Positions 48,435 through 60,834 of a stretch of DNA of 64,000 nucleotides are shown here, piece by piece. A program made the translations under genes and the position numbers. Under the pieces are notes generated by a model. It made no database searches. It saw only the letters and a list, made by a program, of their open reading frames with translations, and was not told where the DNA came from. The stretch's first letter is position 1. Every line of letters begins with the position of its first letter. The stretch comes from Bolinopsis microptera. Its lineage: Eukaryota > Ctenophora > Tentaculata > Lobata > Bolinopsidae. The stretch spans positions 4,133,096 through 4,197,095 of the forward strand of contig NC_087080.1 of NCBI RefSeq assembly GCF_026151205.1, given 5' to 3'.

Positions 48435-50647
48435 TTAGGAAACGTCGGCTCGCCGTAGTTTGAGTCTATATAGTGCGGGAATAGTAGCCATTCCACCACG
48501 GACACCTCTGTGAATTACCTTGACATTCTGAAATTAAAGTAACATGAAATTTCAAAGGCGACGAATCATATTTACACAAAAATAATAAATTCGATTGAGA
48601 AACTGATGACACATTCTCCTAAATCGAATTCTAATCAGTAAGTCATCAGTAGAAACCTGGTCTTAAGGTGTAAGGACGTACTTGCAGTTGGAGCTATTGT
48701 TATTACGAAATAATCTGAATAAAACATAAACCAACCGGAAGTGTAGAACAGTCTACAAAGGTAGCTATCAGAATGTTACTAGGTTCCCCATCAGGCACAC
48801 TGAACTCCAAGGCTGGGGGCGGGCAGTTTGGGAGCGCTTTTTGTAAGTAATTCATCACAAGAGAGTCGGAAAGGGGAGACTGCTCGGCGATGAAGGAGTC
48901 ACGTACATGGAGCCGCAGGATGCCGTGACCTGGTGAAAATCCTTGACATGACGTCACGTGGTGTGGTGCTGTTCTTTACAACTGAAATTGGTTGTTTACT
49001 TTAGATTATAGCATTGTTTTAGTTGTGTAAGAGACAGCTCCACTGATAGCATTAAAGGATGATAATGTTTCAGATGACTATGCAACAAGCACAAAAAGTT
49101 AGCCCCTAAATTTAGAGCTCCTATTTCAGTTTAAAGACTAAAGCAGTGCTGGATTCATAAAATTGTAAGAAACATTTCAGTTAATTGTTTCGCATAGAAA
49201 TACCTTTCTCATGCAGATGTAGTCAGGTTCTGATTTATCGAGCCACACCGTGTATCGGTGGCCTATACAGAACTTAGTCTTCTCTTCCTGTTCAATGTCT
49301 GATTTTGTGTAATCTGGTAGTGGAATGTACTGCAGGATTTCTGAAATTAACGCACTGAGCGAGCAAAGGTGTAGAGAAAAGGTGTCGGCAAAATTAACTC
49401 AAACCCGGCATGATTTAAATCAGTTTGAAATAATCATTGATCAAGAAAACTTTCAGAGAAGAGAAGAATAACTACAGACAAGATTAAAATTCATGTGGTT
49501 ATTGATAACCTGTTGACTTACTGTCAAACACTGTCCCAAAGTAAGGTCTTTCCACACACTTGAACAAGGAACTACCAGTTTTGTAAATCTCTCCACTTTT
49601 TGAAGGATAGAACTTGTCAGCATTTTCCCCGGCTATTAGATTTACAACAAACTTCTTTGAAAATGGCTGTGGATCACGAGGATGAGGAGCACGATCAGTC
49701 TGACAAAACGGTGATTTTTCAGATGGGGGAAGAGTTCTGAAATTGGGAAGGACGGGCAATATTTCAGTCATTTGCATTAATTGAACAGTAGGATGGATGA
49801 AATTTGCGTTAGGATCCGGTAATTGGTCATCACTCAAACTCATATCAGATATTTCATCACCGTCGATATCATCTGGCAGATTTGCTGGTTGTGACATTAA
49901 ATGTCCGCTGGTGTCCTTTAACATTTGAATTAGAGCCCTTTCTTCACATTTCTTTTTACTTTTTCGACGTCGTTTCAATCGTTTATAAACTTGTTTCCCT
50001 GTTTTCTTCATGTCAGCTTCATATGATAAAGCATCTTGGTCCATGATAGAACTTACAAGCATTCTATTATCAGTCCTAGGTATGACGGTCAGTCCTAGGT
50101 ACGGCGGTTTCTGTGGTTCCAGTGGTTTCTGACCACTTAGCGACACAAGTGCCTCAAGTATTGAACCCTTTACAATCTCCTCTGACAGAGAGGGTTGAGC
50201 TGTGTTGGTGACACGGTCAGATTGAGTCTGTGCTGTGTTACCATCATGAGATGCAGGATAGTTGTGTTCTGAGTGGGGTCTAGGAGTTCCATCAAATGGG
50301 GTTTCACTAATAGAGTGGCAATAATCCGATGGTACTTGTCTGTATGGATCATGATATGGATCATGATATGGATCATGATATGGGTCATGATATGGATCAT
50401 GATATGGGTCATGATATCCAGTGCGTGTGTGGAGGGGATGAATATAACGAGTAGATAGAGCTGCATCTGGAGGGGGGTCAGCTTCAATGTATAAAGGTAT
50501 TTGTGTACTAGAAAGGGGGGAGCTGACTGGAGCCTCGTCTCTCAGATATCCTGGCGTTTCATGTAAAGACTTTAAGAATAATTGCCTGGGATCATCGCTG
50601 GGAGGTGGGTTTGGTTCAGTAGGAACAAAGTTCGACCATGGATACAT
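48435..50647 (-). pseudogene. unknown-function gene copy 1, broken last exon
   Basis: Exon 1 (49522-50647) encodes about 375 residues from MYPWSNFVPTEPNPPP. It is Pro/Ser/Asp-rich, with six HDPY repeats, a basic stretch (KRLKRRRKSKKKCEERA, a nuclear-localisation-like cluster) and a conserved-looking end (FVVNLIAGENADKFYP ... FGTVFD). Exon 2 (49204-49340) continues KILQYIPLPDYTKSDIEQ ... YICMRK. Exon 3 ends at 48736 (GILRLHVRDSFIAEQSP ... FVDCSTLP); its start near 48930-48960 is not resolved. Exon 4 starts at 48527 (NVKVIHRGVRGGM). Against the paralogue at 63443-64000, exon 4 lacks 10 bases after GGM, which shifts the frame to a stop at 48435. Beyond that, a 491-bp element sits in the former coding part. 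The truncated protein could still be made. I do not recognise the family; the basic cluster hints at a nuclear role, and no more can be said. Confidence 0.65.
50338..50424. repeat. 12-bp coding repeat (HDPY)n
   Basis: Six copies of a 12-base unit (tggatcatgata with one-base variants) inside exon 1 of the unknown-function gene, read as HDPY on the minus strand. In frame and nearly identical, so likely variable in length between individuals. Confidence 0.9.
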
Positions 50648-51297
50648 CCTGAAAAATCGGTTTAGTTGCAATTCGTTTACTAACCATTAACTAATATGGT
50701 ATTGACTTATGACTAAGTCCATAAAGAATGTGAGTAAATGATGCATAAGTAACTAAAATAATAAGTAACTAGATGCGATGAACTGTGCAGTTATCTTTAA
50801 ATAACCATCACGAAAAAAACGAGTACGATTTACAATTGGCGGTACAAGTGAGAATACCAATAGAGGGCCTCACCATGTTTTAACTCGAAACCTGCTGTCG
50901 CGCTGGGAACTTTAAACATACTTTACTACGACTCTACGAGGATTTTTGAACGTATATTGGACTGGACTAAAAGCATTGATTTGTATGTGTATTTTAATTA
51001 GCTGAACTTGATGACTGTTTCAAGAAAACCACCAATTCTGAATCTATAATAGTTGTGGGATATCCCTCATTCTTATTTCAAATTCAGTAAATGTTATTCT
51101 CGATTGCTCATTTTATGCCTAATTTGAATTAGAAGAATACGCATAATTATCATCTAAATATCAAAACTAAATACATTCTCACATTCAACTACATAGTATA
51201 AATATTAAAATATCAAACATGATAACAAACCAATATACTACTGCTAACATAAATTTACTGAAGTTTTCAATGACATTCGATTTAAAATAATAATAAA
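50648..51297. other. upstream of the unknown-function gene
   Basis: An acceptor-like ttgcaactaaaccgattttt then cag lies directly before the ATG at 50647 on the minus strand. An upstream non-coding exon is therefore likely; I could not place it. Confidence 0.35.
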
Positions 51298-52010
51298 AAT
51301 CGTAGACACCTCAGGTCCATTTTAAAGATCAAATGGCCTAAAGGTATGATAAGCAACAAAGCATTGTATGAAAGGTGCAAAGTTGAAAAGTTATCCAAGC
51401 GTATTGAACACCAGCGGTGGAAGATGTTTGGACACATTCTCAGGAGTATGGAGAACACCCCAGCCCAAACGGCTCTCTCTTTTGCTATTGAATCAGATAA
51501 TTTATTCATTGGTAGATTGGGGAGACCTAGAATGAACTTGTTATCGGTTTTAAGAAGTGATTTAAGTAGTAGAAATTTGCAAATGGACAACTTGCATGAA
51601 TTGAACGAAATTAGAGATATAGCTGCATGCAACAGATGTTGGGAAAATCTTTTTCAAGGGTACAGTTTACCGCATTAAGGTATTTTTAAGAATCATTTTT
51701 GTCGGTAAGATCCTGTTTTATAATAATAATAATAATAGTGTAGGAGTAGGATTGTTTTAATTTCTTTTTGCTAGGTTTTATAATACTTATTTGTATAATT
51801 TGTGATTGTTTCTCCCGGTTTTCTTCCCTTGCGTAGCAAGCCCTGTCTCTTGTAAAAACAACCTCGAAAGATTTGTAGATACACATAGTCTCTACACCTT
51901 TACCCTCTGGTCCCTAGGGTCAGCTGATCCCGGGCCAGAGGAAAACTACCGACTGCCAAGGTTTGACGCCTAGGCAGTCGAGACCTCTTATTGAGACCCT
52001 TTATAATAAT
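51298..52010 (+). mobile_element. 3' end of a non-LTR (LINE) retrotransposon
   Basis: 51298-51678 encodes the C-terminus of a reverse-transcriptase protein: NRRHLRSILKIKWPKGMISN, then LSKRIEHQRWKMFGHILRSM, GRLGRPRMNLLSVLR and a CNRCWENLF end. The R-R-x-W-x-x-x-G-H-x-x-R block followed by G-R-P-R is standard for ORF2 proteins of RTE/Jockey-like LINEs. About 330 bases of 3' UTR follow, ending in a (TAATAA)-like tail near 52001-52010. The 5' part is missing, as usual for truncated LINE copies. Confidence 0.75.
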
Positions 52011-52019
52011 AAAAATAGT

Positions 52020-52374
52020 AAATAATTACCATGCTGCGCTGCTATGGACGATAAAATTTAAATTCCTGAGAAAGTACATTGTACAATGTACATAATATAA
52101 TGTTTATCTATCATAGCGAATGAATACACGCTCATTAAAACTTACTTGATTATTTCTAAAAACACAAATCATTGAAATGACCCGTGAAATAAAATCTATA
52201 CATGCACAATAGTAAAAATGATACGTACTGAAACAAAAACTGATAAAAAACCGTAAATAATACTGTTCTGGCCATAAAAGTTGGCTATAATTGAAAAATA
52301 ATTGAACAATAATTATTAAATTATTGATAATTTGAAGTGAATCGTAATTCAAAATACGCCTACTCTGACTCTGA
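52020..52374. other. intergenic, nothing recognised
   Basis: No feature seen. Confidence 0.3.
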
Positions 52375-52460
52375 CTCTGTGCAGCAAAATGAGTTAGCGG
52401 GTGATACTCGACGAATCCAACTCGGCGCGCGTCCTAGTAGGTTATAAACCTACAACAAAA
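52375..52460 (-). repeat. dispersed repeat, inverted copy of 24238-24330
   Basis: Contains gggtgatactcgacgaatcc, aactcggcgcgcgtcctag and taggttataaacctac, matching 24238-24330 when inverted. Confidence 0.6.
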
Positions 52461-52646
52461 TGAGGCAAGTCCCAGAATGTGCCCGTTTTTTTACCACTAA
52501 TAGAAAATTACTTTTCCTGATCCTGACTGGACCCCATAGCTCTCGGCTTGCAGTAAGCTTATACTCTTCTACAATTATACATAATATAATTTTTATCTCA
52601 CAATCCCTCATCTAGAACTTGTATTTTAATTAATATTATATTTATC

Positions 52647-53520
52647 TTAAACTCTGGGAGTGAAGTCAACTTTGAAGTCCGGACCAGGAACAGCCGAAAC
52701 ACCTTGTATATTCCTGAACAATCCTTTGCCGATCTCTTGCTCTGACGTCATTTTAAAGTTATAAACCAAAGCTGCAATAAACAAACGTGTTTCAACATTG
52801 GCAAATTTTTGACCTATACAGTTGCGAGGTCCTGCAGAAAAGGGAACAAATGCGTAGGGGTTTCTGCCTCGGGAGTTTTTCTCTGAGAATCTTTCTGGGT
52901 CAAACTCCTCGGCGTTGTCCCAATGCTCAGGATCTCGGTGCAGCCACCAAATGGATACGTCAAGGTTGGTTCCGGCGGGCAGCATGTGACCATCAGCATA
53001 CATTGGTTCAGACAGCCTGCGACCCATGGTAGAAGCAGGGGGCTGGAGCCTCACGACCATTCCTAGGTACGGTAAACTTCCATGTTCAATATCATCAAAG
53101 TCCTTACCTTCCAGGTGGTCAGCGATTTCCTTGTAAAGACGTTCCTGGACATCTTGATGCCTACAAAGATAGTACACACAGAAAGCTATGGTTCCAGTAG
53201 TCGTGGCATGGCCAGCAAGTAATATTGTGTTGCATTCTCCGATTATTTGTTCGTCAGTAAAGTCCCCTCGCTCAGCCTGTTCGGAGACCATTTGGTCCAG
53301 GAATGCTCGTTTTCCTTTGTGCAGCTTAGTTTCACCCAACTCCAATGCCGTTTTCGCCTTATTTATCATTCCCATTATATGTTTGCTCAATTCATTTACA
53401 GAAGAATTCCAGCGTTTGCCACCCTGCGTCCTATTATAGTACCAATCGACCCACACCAATGGATTTGTGGATGCGGTTTTGTTAAAAAATTCTATTATCA
53501 GGGATGACAAATTTTACACT
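52647..53520 (-). pseudogene. CYP4-like cytochrome P450, partial copy 1
   Basis: About 290 codons homologous to the C-terminal half of family-4 P450s, ending at TAA 52647. Visible: the I-helix (LLAGHATTTGTIAF), WWLHRDPEHWDNAEEFDPERF and the heme loop FVPFSAGPRNCIGQKF with the Cys ligand. Defects: the I-helix acid is Ala (AGHATT instead of AGHDTT); the K-helix ExxR motif is destroyed by a 12-base in-frame deletion (VVRLQPP where copy 2 has VVKETLRLQPP); and there is no N-terminal half. An exon probably begins after ttgcag at 53520. A decayed trace of the preceding exon may lie at 53630-53685 but lacks its acceptor. P450 monooxygenases of this family usually hydroxylate fatty acids or related lipids at the ER membrane. 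This copy should not fold round heme normally. Confidence 0.8.
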
Positions 53521-54940
53521 GCAATCATAGTCGACGATAACTAAGTATCTTCTAATTCTTTTAAATCTGAGGCATATATAATTGATGTATCGAAAGGATA
53601 TTCCCTTTTTTACCACCTTACCATTCTGATTGATTTTGCACATGGCTGACATGTTTTAACTGGAGAAGGGGTTCGCACAGTGGTAGTTTTATAAACCACT
53701 TTTAATTTATTGACCTATTATACCTAGTGGTAGTTTTATAGACCACATTTAATTTATTAACTTATAATACTTAATATTTATTTTTGGTGACTGTATCACC
53801 CAGTTTTAACATTTGATAATTGTACAGTTTATTGACGACACATTGATTGAATGTTATTTTATATTCTAATTTATATTCTAGTTATTTTATTTATTTTTCA
53901 ATAGACGTCAACTTCCTGTTTTTTCTTCTATATTAGTTACTCATATCTCTTGTACAGACTGTTTTACAAGGACATTGACAGATGATACTCACATTAGGCA
54001 TTCATTATTGCATCTAAATTATTTCACTTGCATTAGGTTTAGAAATTTATTCTCTGGTTAACAGATTCAAATGTTTAATTAATTTGTAGTATGACAGTAA
54101 GGTATCGTATATAAGAAGTTATTTAATTTTGCTTGGGCTATTATATTGACTATTGAGGTTTAATGATGATATGGAATTTGAATATTATATAAATTTACAC
54201 TATGTGGTTGGGGCATTTTGCATAGTAAATATGGTTACTACTCCTATATATCATATTATTTGATTGGTATTCGATTTCTGATTATTTTCCTAGGAATATG
54301 ATTATTATATCTCAATTTGGCTTTAGGTAGGGTGCCCCGCTAAAAGAACTGGATTCTTCCAGGAAGCATCCCGTGCACAGAGCTTGGTCTACATATATAT
54401 TAAATTATTAACCATTCATTCTGTATGTGCACGAAAATTTATTTCAATCATGTCATAGGAGCAAAGAAGAACAACTGTCGAGTTATTCAAGGTCCATCAC
54501 AGCACCTGTATATATTATTGGAAACATGACCAAAAGACCAACTGGGACTAAGGTACTCGTGGAGACTTCGAGGCTAATGAGTTATAAAAACAGCGGAAAT
54601 CTCAAAATTCGCTCCTAAAGTTATACATCCTATTAAACAAGATAAGCGAAGAACACTCTAGCCATCCCTTAAAGTTAAATCATTCTTTGTGCTGATAAGA
54701 TGTTTAAATGGCGATTGTTAGCCAGAGGCCAGAGCATGATGAAAAGATAGTATATTCAGAACTATTCAGTATGCATGCAATTCATTCAAAGCACATCACC
54801 AATCATGTTCTAAGAATTGTAATATGGTAGATAATCACTGTACATAATTAGTGCAACTACATCAAAATTACTTTTGATTTAAAACTCTTTTAACATTCTA
54901 TAATGTATTTTTCATATTTTATAATCTCTTATCTTGAATC
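53521..54940. other. spacer between the two P450 copies
   Basis: Holds a possible decayed P450 exon (53630-53685) and a short direct repeat (tggtagttttatagaccac near 53681 and 53729). No other gene supported. Confidence 0.4.
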
Positions 54941-56764
54941 TTAAACCCTGGGAGCGAAGTCAACTTTGAAGTCCGGACCAGGAATAATGAAACAAGAATG
55001 GAGAGTCCTAAACAATCCTTTGCCGAGCTCTTGCTCTGAATTCATTTTGAAGTTATAAACCAAAGCTGCAATGAACAAACGTGTTTCAACATTGCCAAAT
55101 CTTTGACCTATACAATTGCGAGGTCCTGCAGAAAAAGGAACAAATGCGTAGGGGTTTCTGCCTCGGGAGTTTTCCTCTGAGAATCTTTCTGGGTCAAACT
55201 CCTCGGCGTTGTCCCAATGCTCAGGATCCCGGTGAAGCCACCAAATGGATACGTCAAGGTTGGTTCCAGCGGGAAGCATGTGACCATCAGCATCCATTGG
55301 TTCAGTTAGCCTGCGTCCGATAATAGAAGCAGGGGGCTGGAGCCTCAAGGTTTCCTTAACGACCATTCCTAGGTACGGTAAACTTCCATGTTCAATATCA
55401 TCAAAGTCCTTACCTTGTTCGTCAGTAAGCTCCCCTCGCTCAGCCTGTTCGTAGACCATTTGGTCCAGGAATGCTCGTTTTCCTTTGTGCAGCTTAGTTT
55501 CACCCAACTCCAATGCCGTTTTCGCCTTATTTATCATTCCCATTATATGTCTGTTCAACTCATGTACAGAAGAATTCCAAAGCTTTCCACCCTGCGTCCT
55601 GTTGTAGTACCAATCGGATTGGATTAAGGGGTTTTGGGAAGATGTTCTCATCGCAAATTCGGCCATCAGGGCCGCCATGGGAGCAAAAAGGGCTTTTGCT
55701 TCCTCCCCACTTTCGAACTCAATACCAAAAGATGTTTCGCATAAGCTATAAAATGTGGCTTCCTCTATAACTTCACATATAAGCTTGGTTGGGTCCGCTT
55801 TCAGCATCGAGACAAACAAACTGGCGTGTTTTTTCATCGTTTCGGAGAAGTCTTCCAGAATGTTAAAATGGAAAGCAGGAGTAAGCATCTTACGTCGTTT
55901 TTGCCATTCTTGTCCGGGGAGTACGAGGACACTGTTCTTCAGCCACCTGATATATTTGTAAATTAGAAAGATTTGATCATATGGGATACAAAAATAAACA
56001 ACCGGAACCATATATCATAATATATGCTATCTGTCTTAGATGATTTCTACATAGTATAGATTACAGATATCATATTATATAGAGGAAAATCGCAATTGAT
56101 TATGATCTGGAAATCTATCATAGCTACACTTTATGTTACTATTATTACTTATTTTCCAATCAATCTGATTAAGCTAAGAATACAGGAAAGAAATTAATTT
56201 ACCCAGAAACTGCATCGTATTGGAAGTTTTTGTTGATGTTAACGTTTGATTTGAGGAGGGGTTCAGCTGCAGTTACAGTGTTGAAACCTCTTCAAACCTC
56301 CCCTGATTTATTTATTATTGATATTGTTTGATTGTGCCGTAAAAATAAATATTTGTTTTATTTTGTTCAGGGAGAAATTCGATTGAAAAAAGAACTTTAT
56401 GTGAGACACTGATCCTGTTTTCTTTGGGTCTGTCATCTCGAAATATCGCTGTTCATACCTGAAAAGATCTCAAAATGGTCGGATATTTCAATTGTTGTTT
56501 GCAACTTTTAATAACATTCATAATGTAAACAATGAATTAACAGCAGTACTTTTCATGAAAAATCGCAGTGAGAATGAGAACGTACAGATAAAGAGTGTCC
56601 TTGGTAACGTCCATGAAGTGATGCATGTGTCCAACAATCGGTTTAGAACCGGGGGAGACAGGAATGTCAGTGTTGTTTCTAAAAAGGTAGAACCAGGCTA
56701 GAAACAGGGCGGTGACAAGCACCACTATCAGCAGTGCCACCAACATCGTTAAACTTGGCTGCAA
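54941..56764 (-). CDS. CYP4-like cytochrome P450, copy 2 (I-helix deleted)
   Basis: Exon 1 (56586-56764) encodes a membrane anchor (MLVALLIVVLVTALFLAW) and a proline hinge (IPVSPGSKPIVGHM). A short exon starts at 56458 (YEQRYFEMTDPKKTGSV), with its donor unresolved. Another ends at 56203 (TVTAAEPLLKSNVNINKNFQ). The main exon 54941-55946 runs from WLKNSVLVLPGQEWQKRRKM (helix C) through KETLRLQPP (ExxR intact) and DPERF to the heme loop FVPFSAGPRNCIGQRF. Compared with copy 1, 46 residues (138 bases) are missing in frame between TDEQ and GKDFDD: exactly the stretch with the I-helix oxygen-binding groove. The deletion leaves CAAGGTAAGG, which reads as a good splice donor. So this copy is better preserved overall but lacks a core helix. 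Tandem with copy 1, 1.4 kb apart, same strand. Confidence 0.8.
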
Positions 56765-58065
56765 AGTCGGAAATCAATGTGATTAATAAATTATCGATGA
56801 AAATTCTGAAATGAGACTAGAAATAGAAGAAGCTAATAAAAAGAAACCAGGAGCCGGTGAATGTGAACGGATCCCTTAAGTAAATAACAATTAACGAGTC
56901 ACAGATCACTAATGATCGTGGTAGATAAACAGAACACAAGTTATAAGCCCTTCCATTCCTCTCTCTATATCTGTTTATCTAACCTGACCCAATTAGCTGT
57001 AACAATCCTAGGAATATTTACGAATGTGTAGATTGGGTTATCACAATGTTGTAGGCTTATATCGAGTTAAATTCGTTAAATGTGAGAGAGCCGGAAGGGA
57101 ACGAGACAACAATGAAACCGAATCATGAAACTGAGCTGACTATAACGAGATTATATCAGCACCGCGTGGCAGTCACGTGACCTGCAAATGCTGGAGTGGA
57201 CGTGTAAACAGACTGTAGATTTGCTGGAAACTGCTATTGTTTCTAATTGCAGACCCGAGGAGACTTGAGGAATTTAGGGACAGCAATCTTTATACACATT
57301 CTTATCACGCATTGTTTGTGGTGAGGTAGAATGTTACCCACCACAAAAATGTTCACGAGTTGGATAAAACCTTAAAAAATAAAACCTCAACTGACTTCAG
57401 AAGAATTTAGATGAAAAAAGCTGACAAAAAGTTTCATGATTCGGTCACACAATCTCATGAGAGGAAAATTTTGGAAATATGGGACCAATTGTGATTTTGA
57501 AAATGGAGAACTAGGTGCGGCTGATGAGTGACCAGAGATGTTACAGCTTACTAACTATACTACCACTCAGTAAGTCTAACACACACTAGTTTAGGACCGG
57601 TAAATTCAGTTTTTATTTTCAGTATGCTACTGGTCAGTGGTCGGTTTAGATTAGCACAATTGACGGTACCTACAGAGGTTTTATTTATTACGAATGTGAT
57701 TATCTTAACCCCACTGATTCATCATTGAAATCAATAAAATGACAGTACAGCAGGCTATCGTTTCGATCTTGACTGTGCCATTGGTGCAGTTTCTGTGAAA
57801 ATCGATAAGGCTGTATTGTAATTAGTTATGAAACTCTTATAGTTTCAGACCTTTCCACTTAAAGTTAGTAATTCCTGATTATTACTAAAATCTGCCGAGA
57901 TTTACTGAACTCCAACTACAAATATTGGTGATTTAAGTATTCTTGAAACGAAAAATTTACTAATTTTTTTTGAAAATCATTTTTCTCCGCTTTTCATGCA
58001 ATTTGATCACTTTTGGCGGAAAAAAGTGTGTCAGCAGATCGATTTTTTCAGACGGATCTGTCTGT
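56765..58065. other. intergenic, nothing recognised
   Basis: Upstream side of P450 copy 2. No promoter element or gene recognised. Confidence 0.35.
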
Positions 58066-58069
58066 ACTA

Positions 58070-58520
58070 TAAAGCCGAAAATCTGGCTTTGAAATCTCAA
58101 ATTTGAAAACACCCGAAAATGCCCCTTTTCCGGCCCATTTTTCCCCCTGAAGGCCCAAATAACTGGTAACGTACTTCCAGATCCACCAGGGTGCCAACCA
58201 AACTCATTGGAGACGTTTTAGGGCGAAATATGGATGTCTCCAAAAAATTCCCATGGATTCCAAAATGTCTCCAACTTTTTACAAAATCTTTTCAAGTCAT
58301 TTCGAATCTTGGGAACCCGGATTTCTGCAACGGATCACACTTGTAACTTACCTCTATGCAACTCACCCACACCAATTTGGGCATGTCCCAGCCAACTAAA
58401 GCCGACAATCTGGCTTTGAAATCTCAAATTTGAAAACACCCGAAAATGCCCCTTTTCGGCCAATTTTCCCCCTGAAGGCCCCAAATAACTGGTAATGTAC
58501 TTCCAGATCTACCAGGTTGT
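58070..58520 (-). repeat. 338-bp satellite, diverged left block
   Basis: About 1.3 diverged units in the same orientation as the 60835-62340 block (aaagccgaaaatctggcttt, ttcccatggattccaaaatg, caactcaccca). Divergence shows it is older than the central block. Confidence 0.8.
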
Positions 58521-58909
58521 CAACTGTTAATGCCCTTTCATGTCATATTAGAACTGATAACTTATAAGATAGATTAGTTTTAGGCTGTTTTGGGCGAAAT
58601 CTGAAATTGAGAAAATGTCTCCATTTTGAGGAATCAGTATATAAATTTTGGATATTATGATTCCTCATATTTGGAAACATTTTGGAAACATTGTTTCCAT
58701 GGGAATTTCATGGGAATTGGAGGGGAATTGGAGGGGAATTACGTATTATTGACATTCATCCACTTAAATTAGCTGTATATGGTTTCAAAATGTTTTATAG
58801 GTAATAAAATTGTACCTAAACCTTTCATAAGCACTATCGGGCAAAAAAAAAAAGGGGGGGGAGGCAAATTTTTGCCAAAATCTTTTTCTAAAATTTTTTT
58901 CCGGAAATC

Positions 58910-60834
58910 GTTGAAATTGTACTGGGTGAGTTGCTTAGAGGTTGGACACATCTGGTCGATTGCAGAAAATCGGATTTCCAAGGTCCGAAATGACTTGAAA
59001 AGATTTTGTAAAAAATGGAAACATTTGATAATCCATGGGAATTTTTTGGAAACATCCGAATTTTGCCCTAAACGGTCTCCGATGAGGTTTGTTGGTATCC
59101 TGGTAGGTGAGGGAGGATGTTTCCAGTTAATAGGGGCCACCATGAAAACTCGGAGGCCGGAAATGGCCCTAAAAAAGGCCTTTTTGGGGTGTTTTCCAAG
59201 TGGAGCCAATTAAAGCCAGATTTTCGGCTTTAATTGGTTGGAACAGGTTGAAATTGTACTGGGTGAGTTGCTTAGAGGTTGGACACATCTGGTCGATTGC
59301 AGAAAATCGGATTTCCAAGGTCCGAAATGACTTGAAAAGATTTTGTAAAAAATGGAAACATTTGATAATCCATGGGAATTTTTTGGAAACATCCGAATTT
59401 TGCCCTAAACGGTCTCCGATGAGGTTTGTTGGTATCCTGGTAGGTGAGGGAGGATGTTTCCAGTTAATAGGGGCCACCATGAAAACTCGGAGGCCGGAAA
59501 TGGCCCTAAAAAAGGCCTTTTTGGGGTGTTTTCCAAGTGGAGCCAATTAAAGCCAGATTTTCGGCTTTAATTGGTTGGAACAGGTTGAAATTGTACTGGG
59601 TGAGTTGCTTAGAGGTTGGACACATCTGGTCGATTGCAGAAAATCGGATTTCCAAGGTCCGAAATGACTTGAAAAGATTTTGTAAAAAAATGGAAACATT
59701 TGATAATCCATGGGAATTTTTTGGAAACATCCGAATTTTGCCCTAAACGGTCTCCGATGAGGTTTGTTGGTATCCTGGTAGGTGAGGGAGGACGTTTCCA
59801 GTTAATAGGGGCCACCATGAAAACTCGGAGGCCGGAAAAGGCCCTAAAAAAGGCCTTTTTGGGGTGTTTTCCAAGTGGAGCCAATTAAAGCCAGATTTTC
59901 GGCTTTAATTGGTTGGAACAGGTTGAAATTGTACTGGGTGAGTTGCTTAGAGGTTGGACACATCTGGTCGATTGCAGAAAATCGGATTTCCAAGGTCCGA
60001 AATGACTTGAAAAGATTTTGTAAAAAAATGGAAACATTTGATAATCCATGGGAATTTTTTGGAAACATCCGAATTTTGCCCTAAACGGTCTCCGATGAGG
60101 TTTGTTGGTATCCTGGTAGGTGAGGGAGGACGTTTCCAGTTAATAGGGGCCACCATGAAAACTCGGAGGCCGGAAAAGGCCCTAAAAAAGGCCTTTTTGG
60201 GGTGTTTTCCAAGTGGAGCCAATTAAAGCCAGATTTTCGGCTTTAATTGGTTGGAACAGGTTGAAATTGTACTGGGTGAGTTGCTTAGAGGTTGGACACA
60301 TCTGGTCGATTGCAGAAAATCGGATTTCCAAGGTCCGAAATGACTTGAAAAGATTTTGTAAAAAAATGGAAACATTTGATAATCCATGGGAATTTTTTGG
60401 AAACATCCGAATTTTGCCCTAAACGGTCTTCGATGAGGTTTGTTGGTATCCTGGTAGGTGAGGGAGGACGTTTCCAGTTAATAGGGGCCACCATGAAAAC
60501 TCGGAGGCCGGAAATGGCCCTAAAAAAGGCCTTTTTGGGGTGTTTTCCAAGTGGAGCCAATTAAAGCCAGATTTTCGGCTTTAATTGGTTGGAACAGGTC
60601 CAAATTGTACCGGGTGAGTTGCATAGTAATATGACACATTTTATTTATCGTAGAAAACCGGAGTCTCAAGTTCAAAAATAATTAAAAAATATTTTCTTAA
60701 AAAATGGAAACATTTGATAATCCATGGGAATTTTTTGGAAGCATCCGAATTTTGCCCTAAACGGTCTCTGATGAGGTTTGTTGGTATCCTGGTAGGCGAG
60801 GGAGGACGTTTCCAATTAATAGGGAAAACACCCA
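58910..60834 (+). repeat. 337-338 bp satellite, forward block
   Basis: Five units starting near 58910, 59247, 59584, 59922 and 60260, and a diverged sixth from 60598. The first five differ at only a few bases. Each junction has a hairpin, CCAATTAAAGCC / GGCTTTAATTGG with an 8-base loop. The overlapping frames on both strands repeat with the unit and are by-products. Confidence 0.95.
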
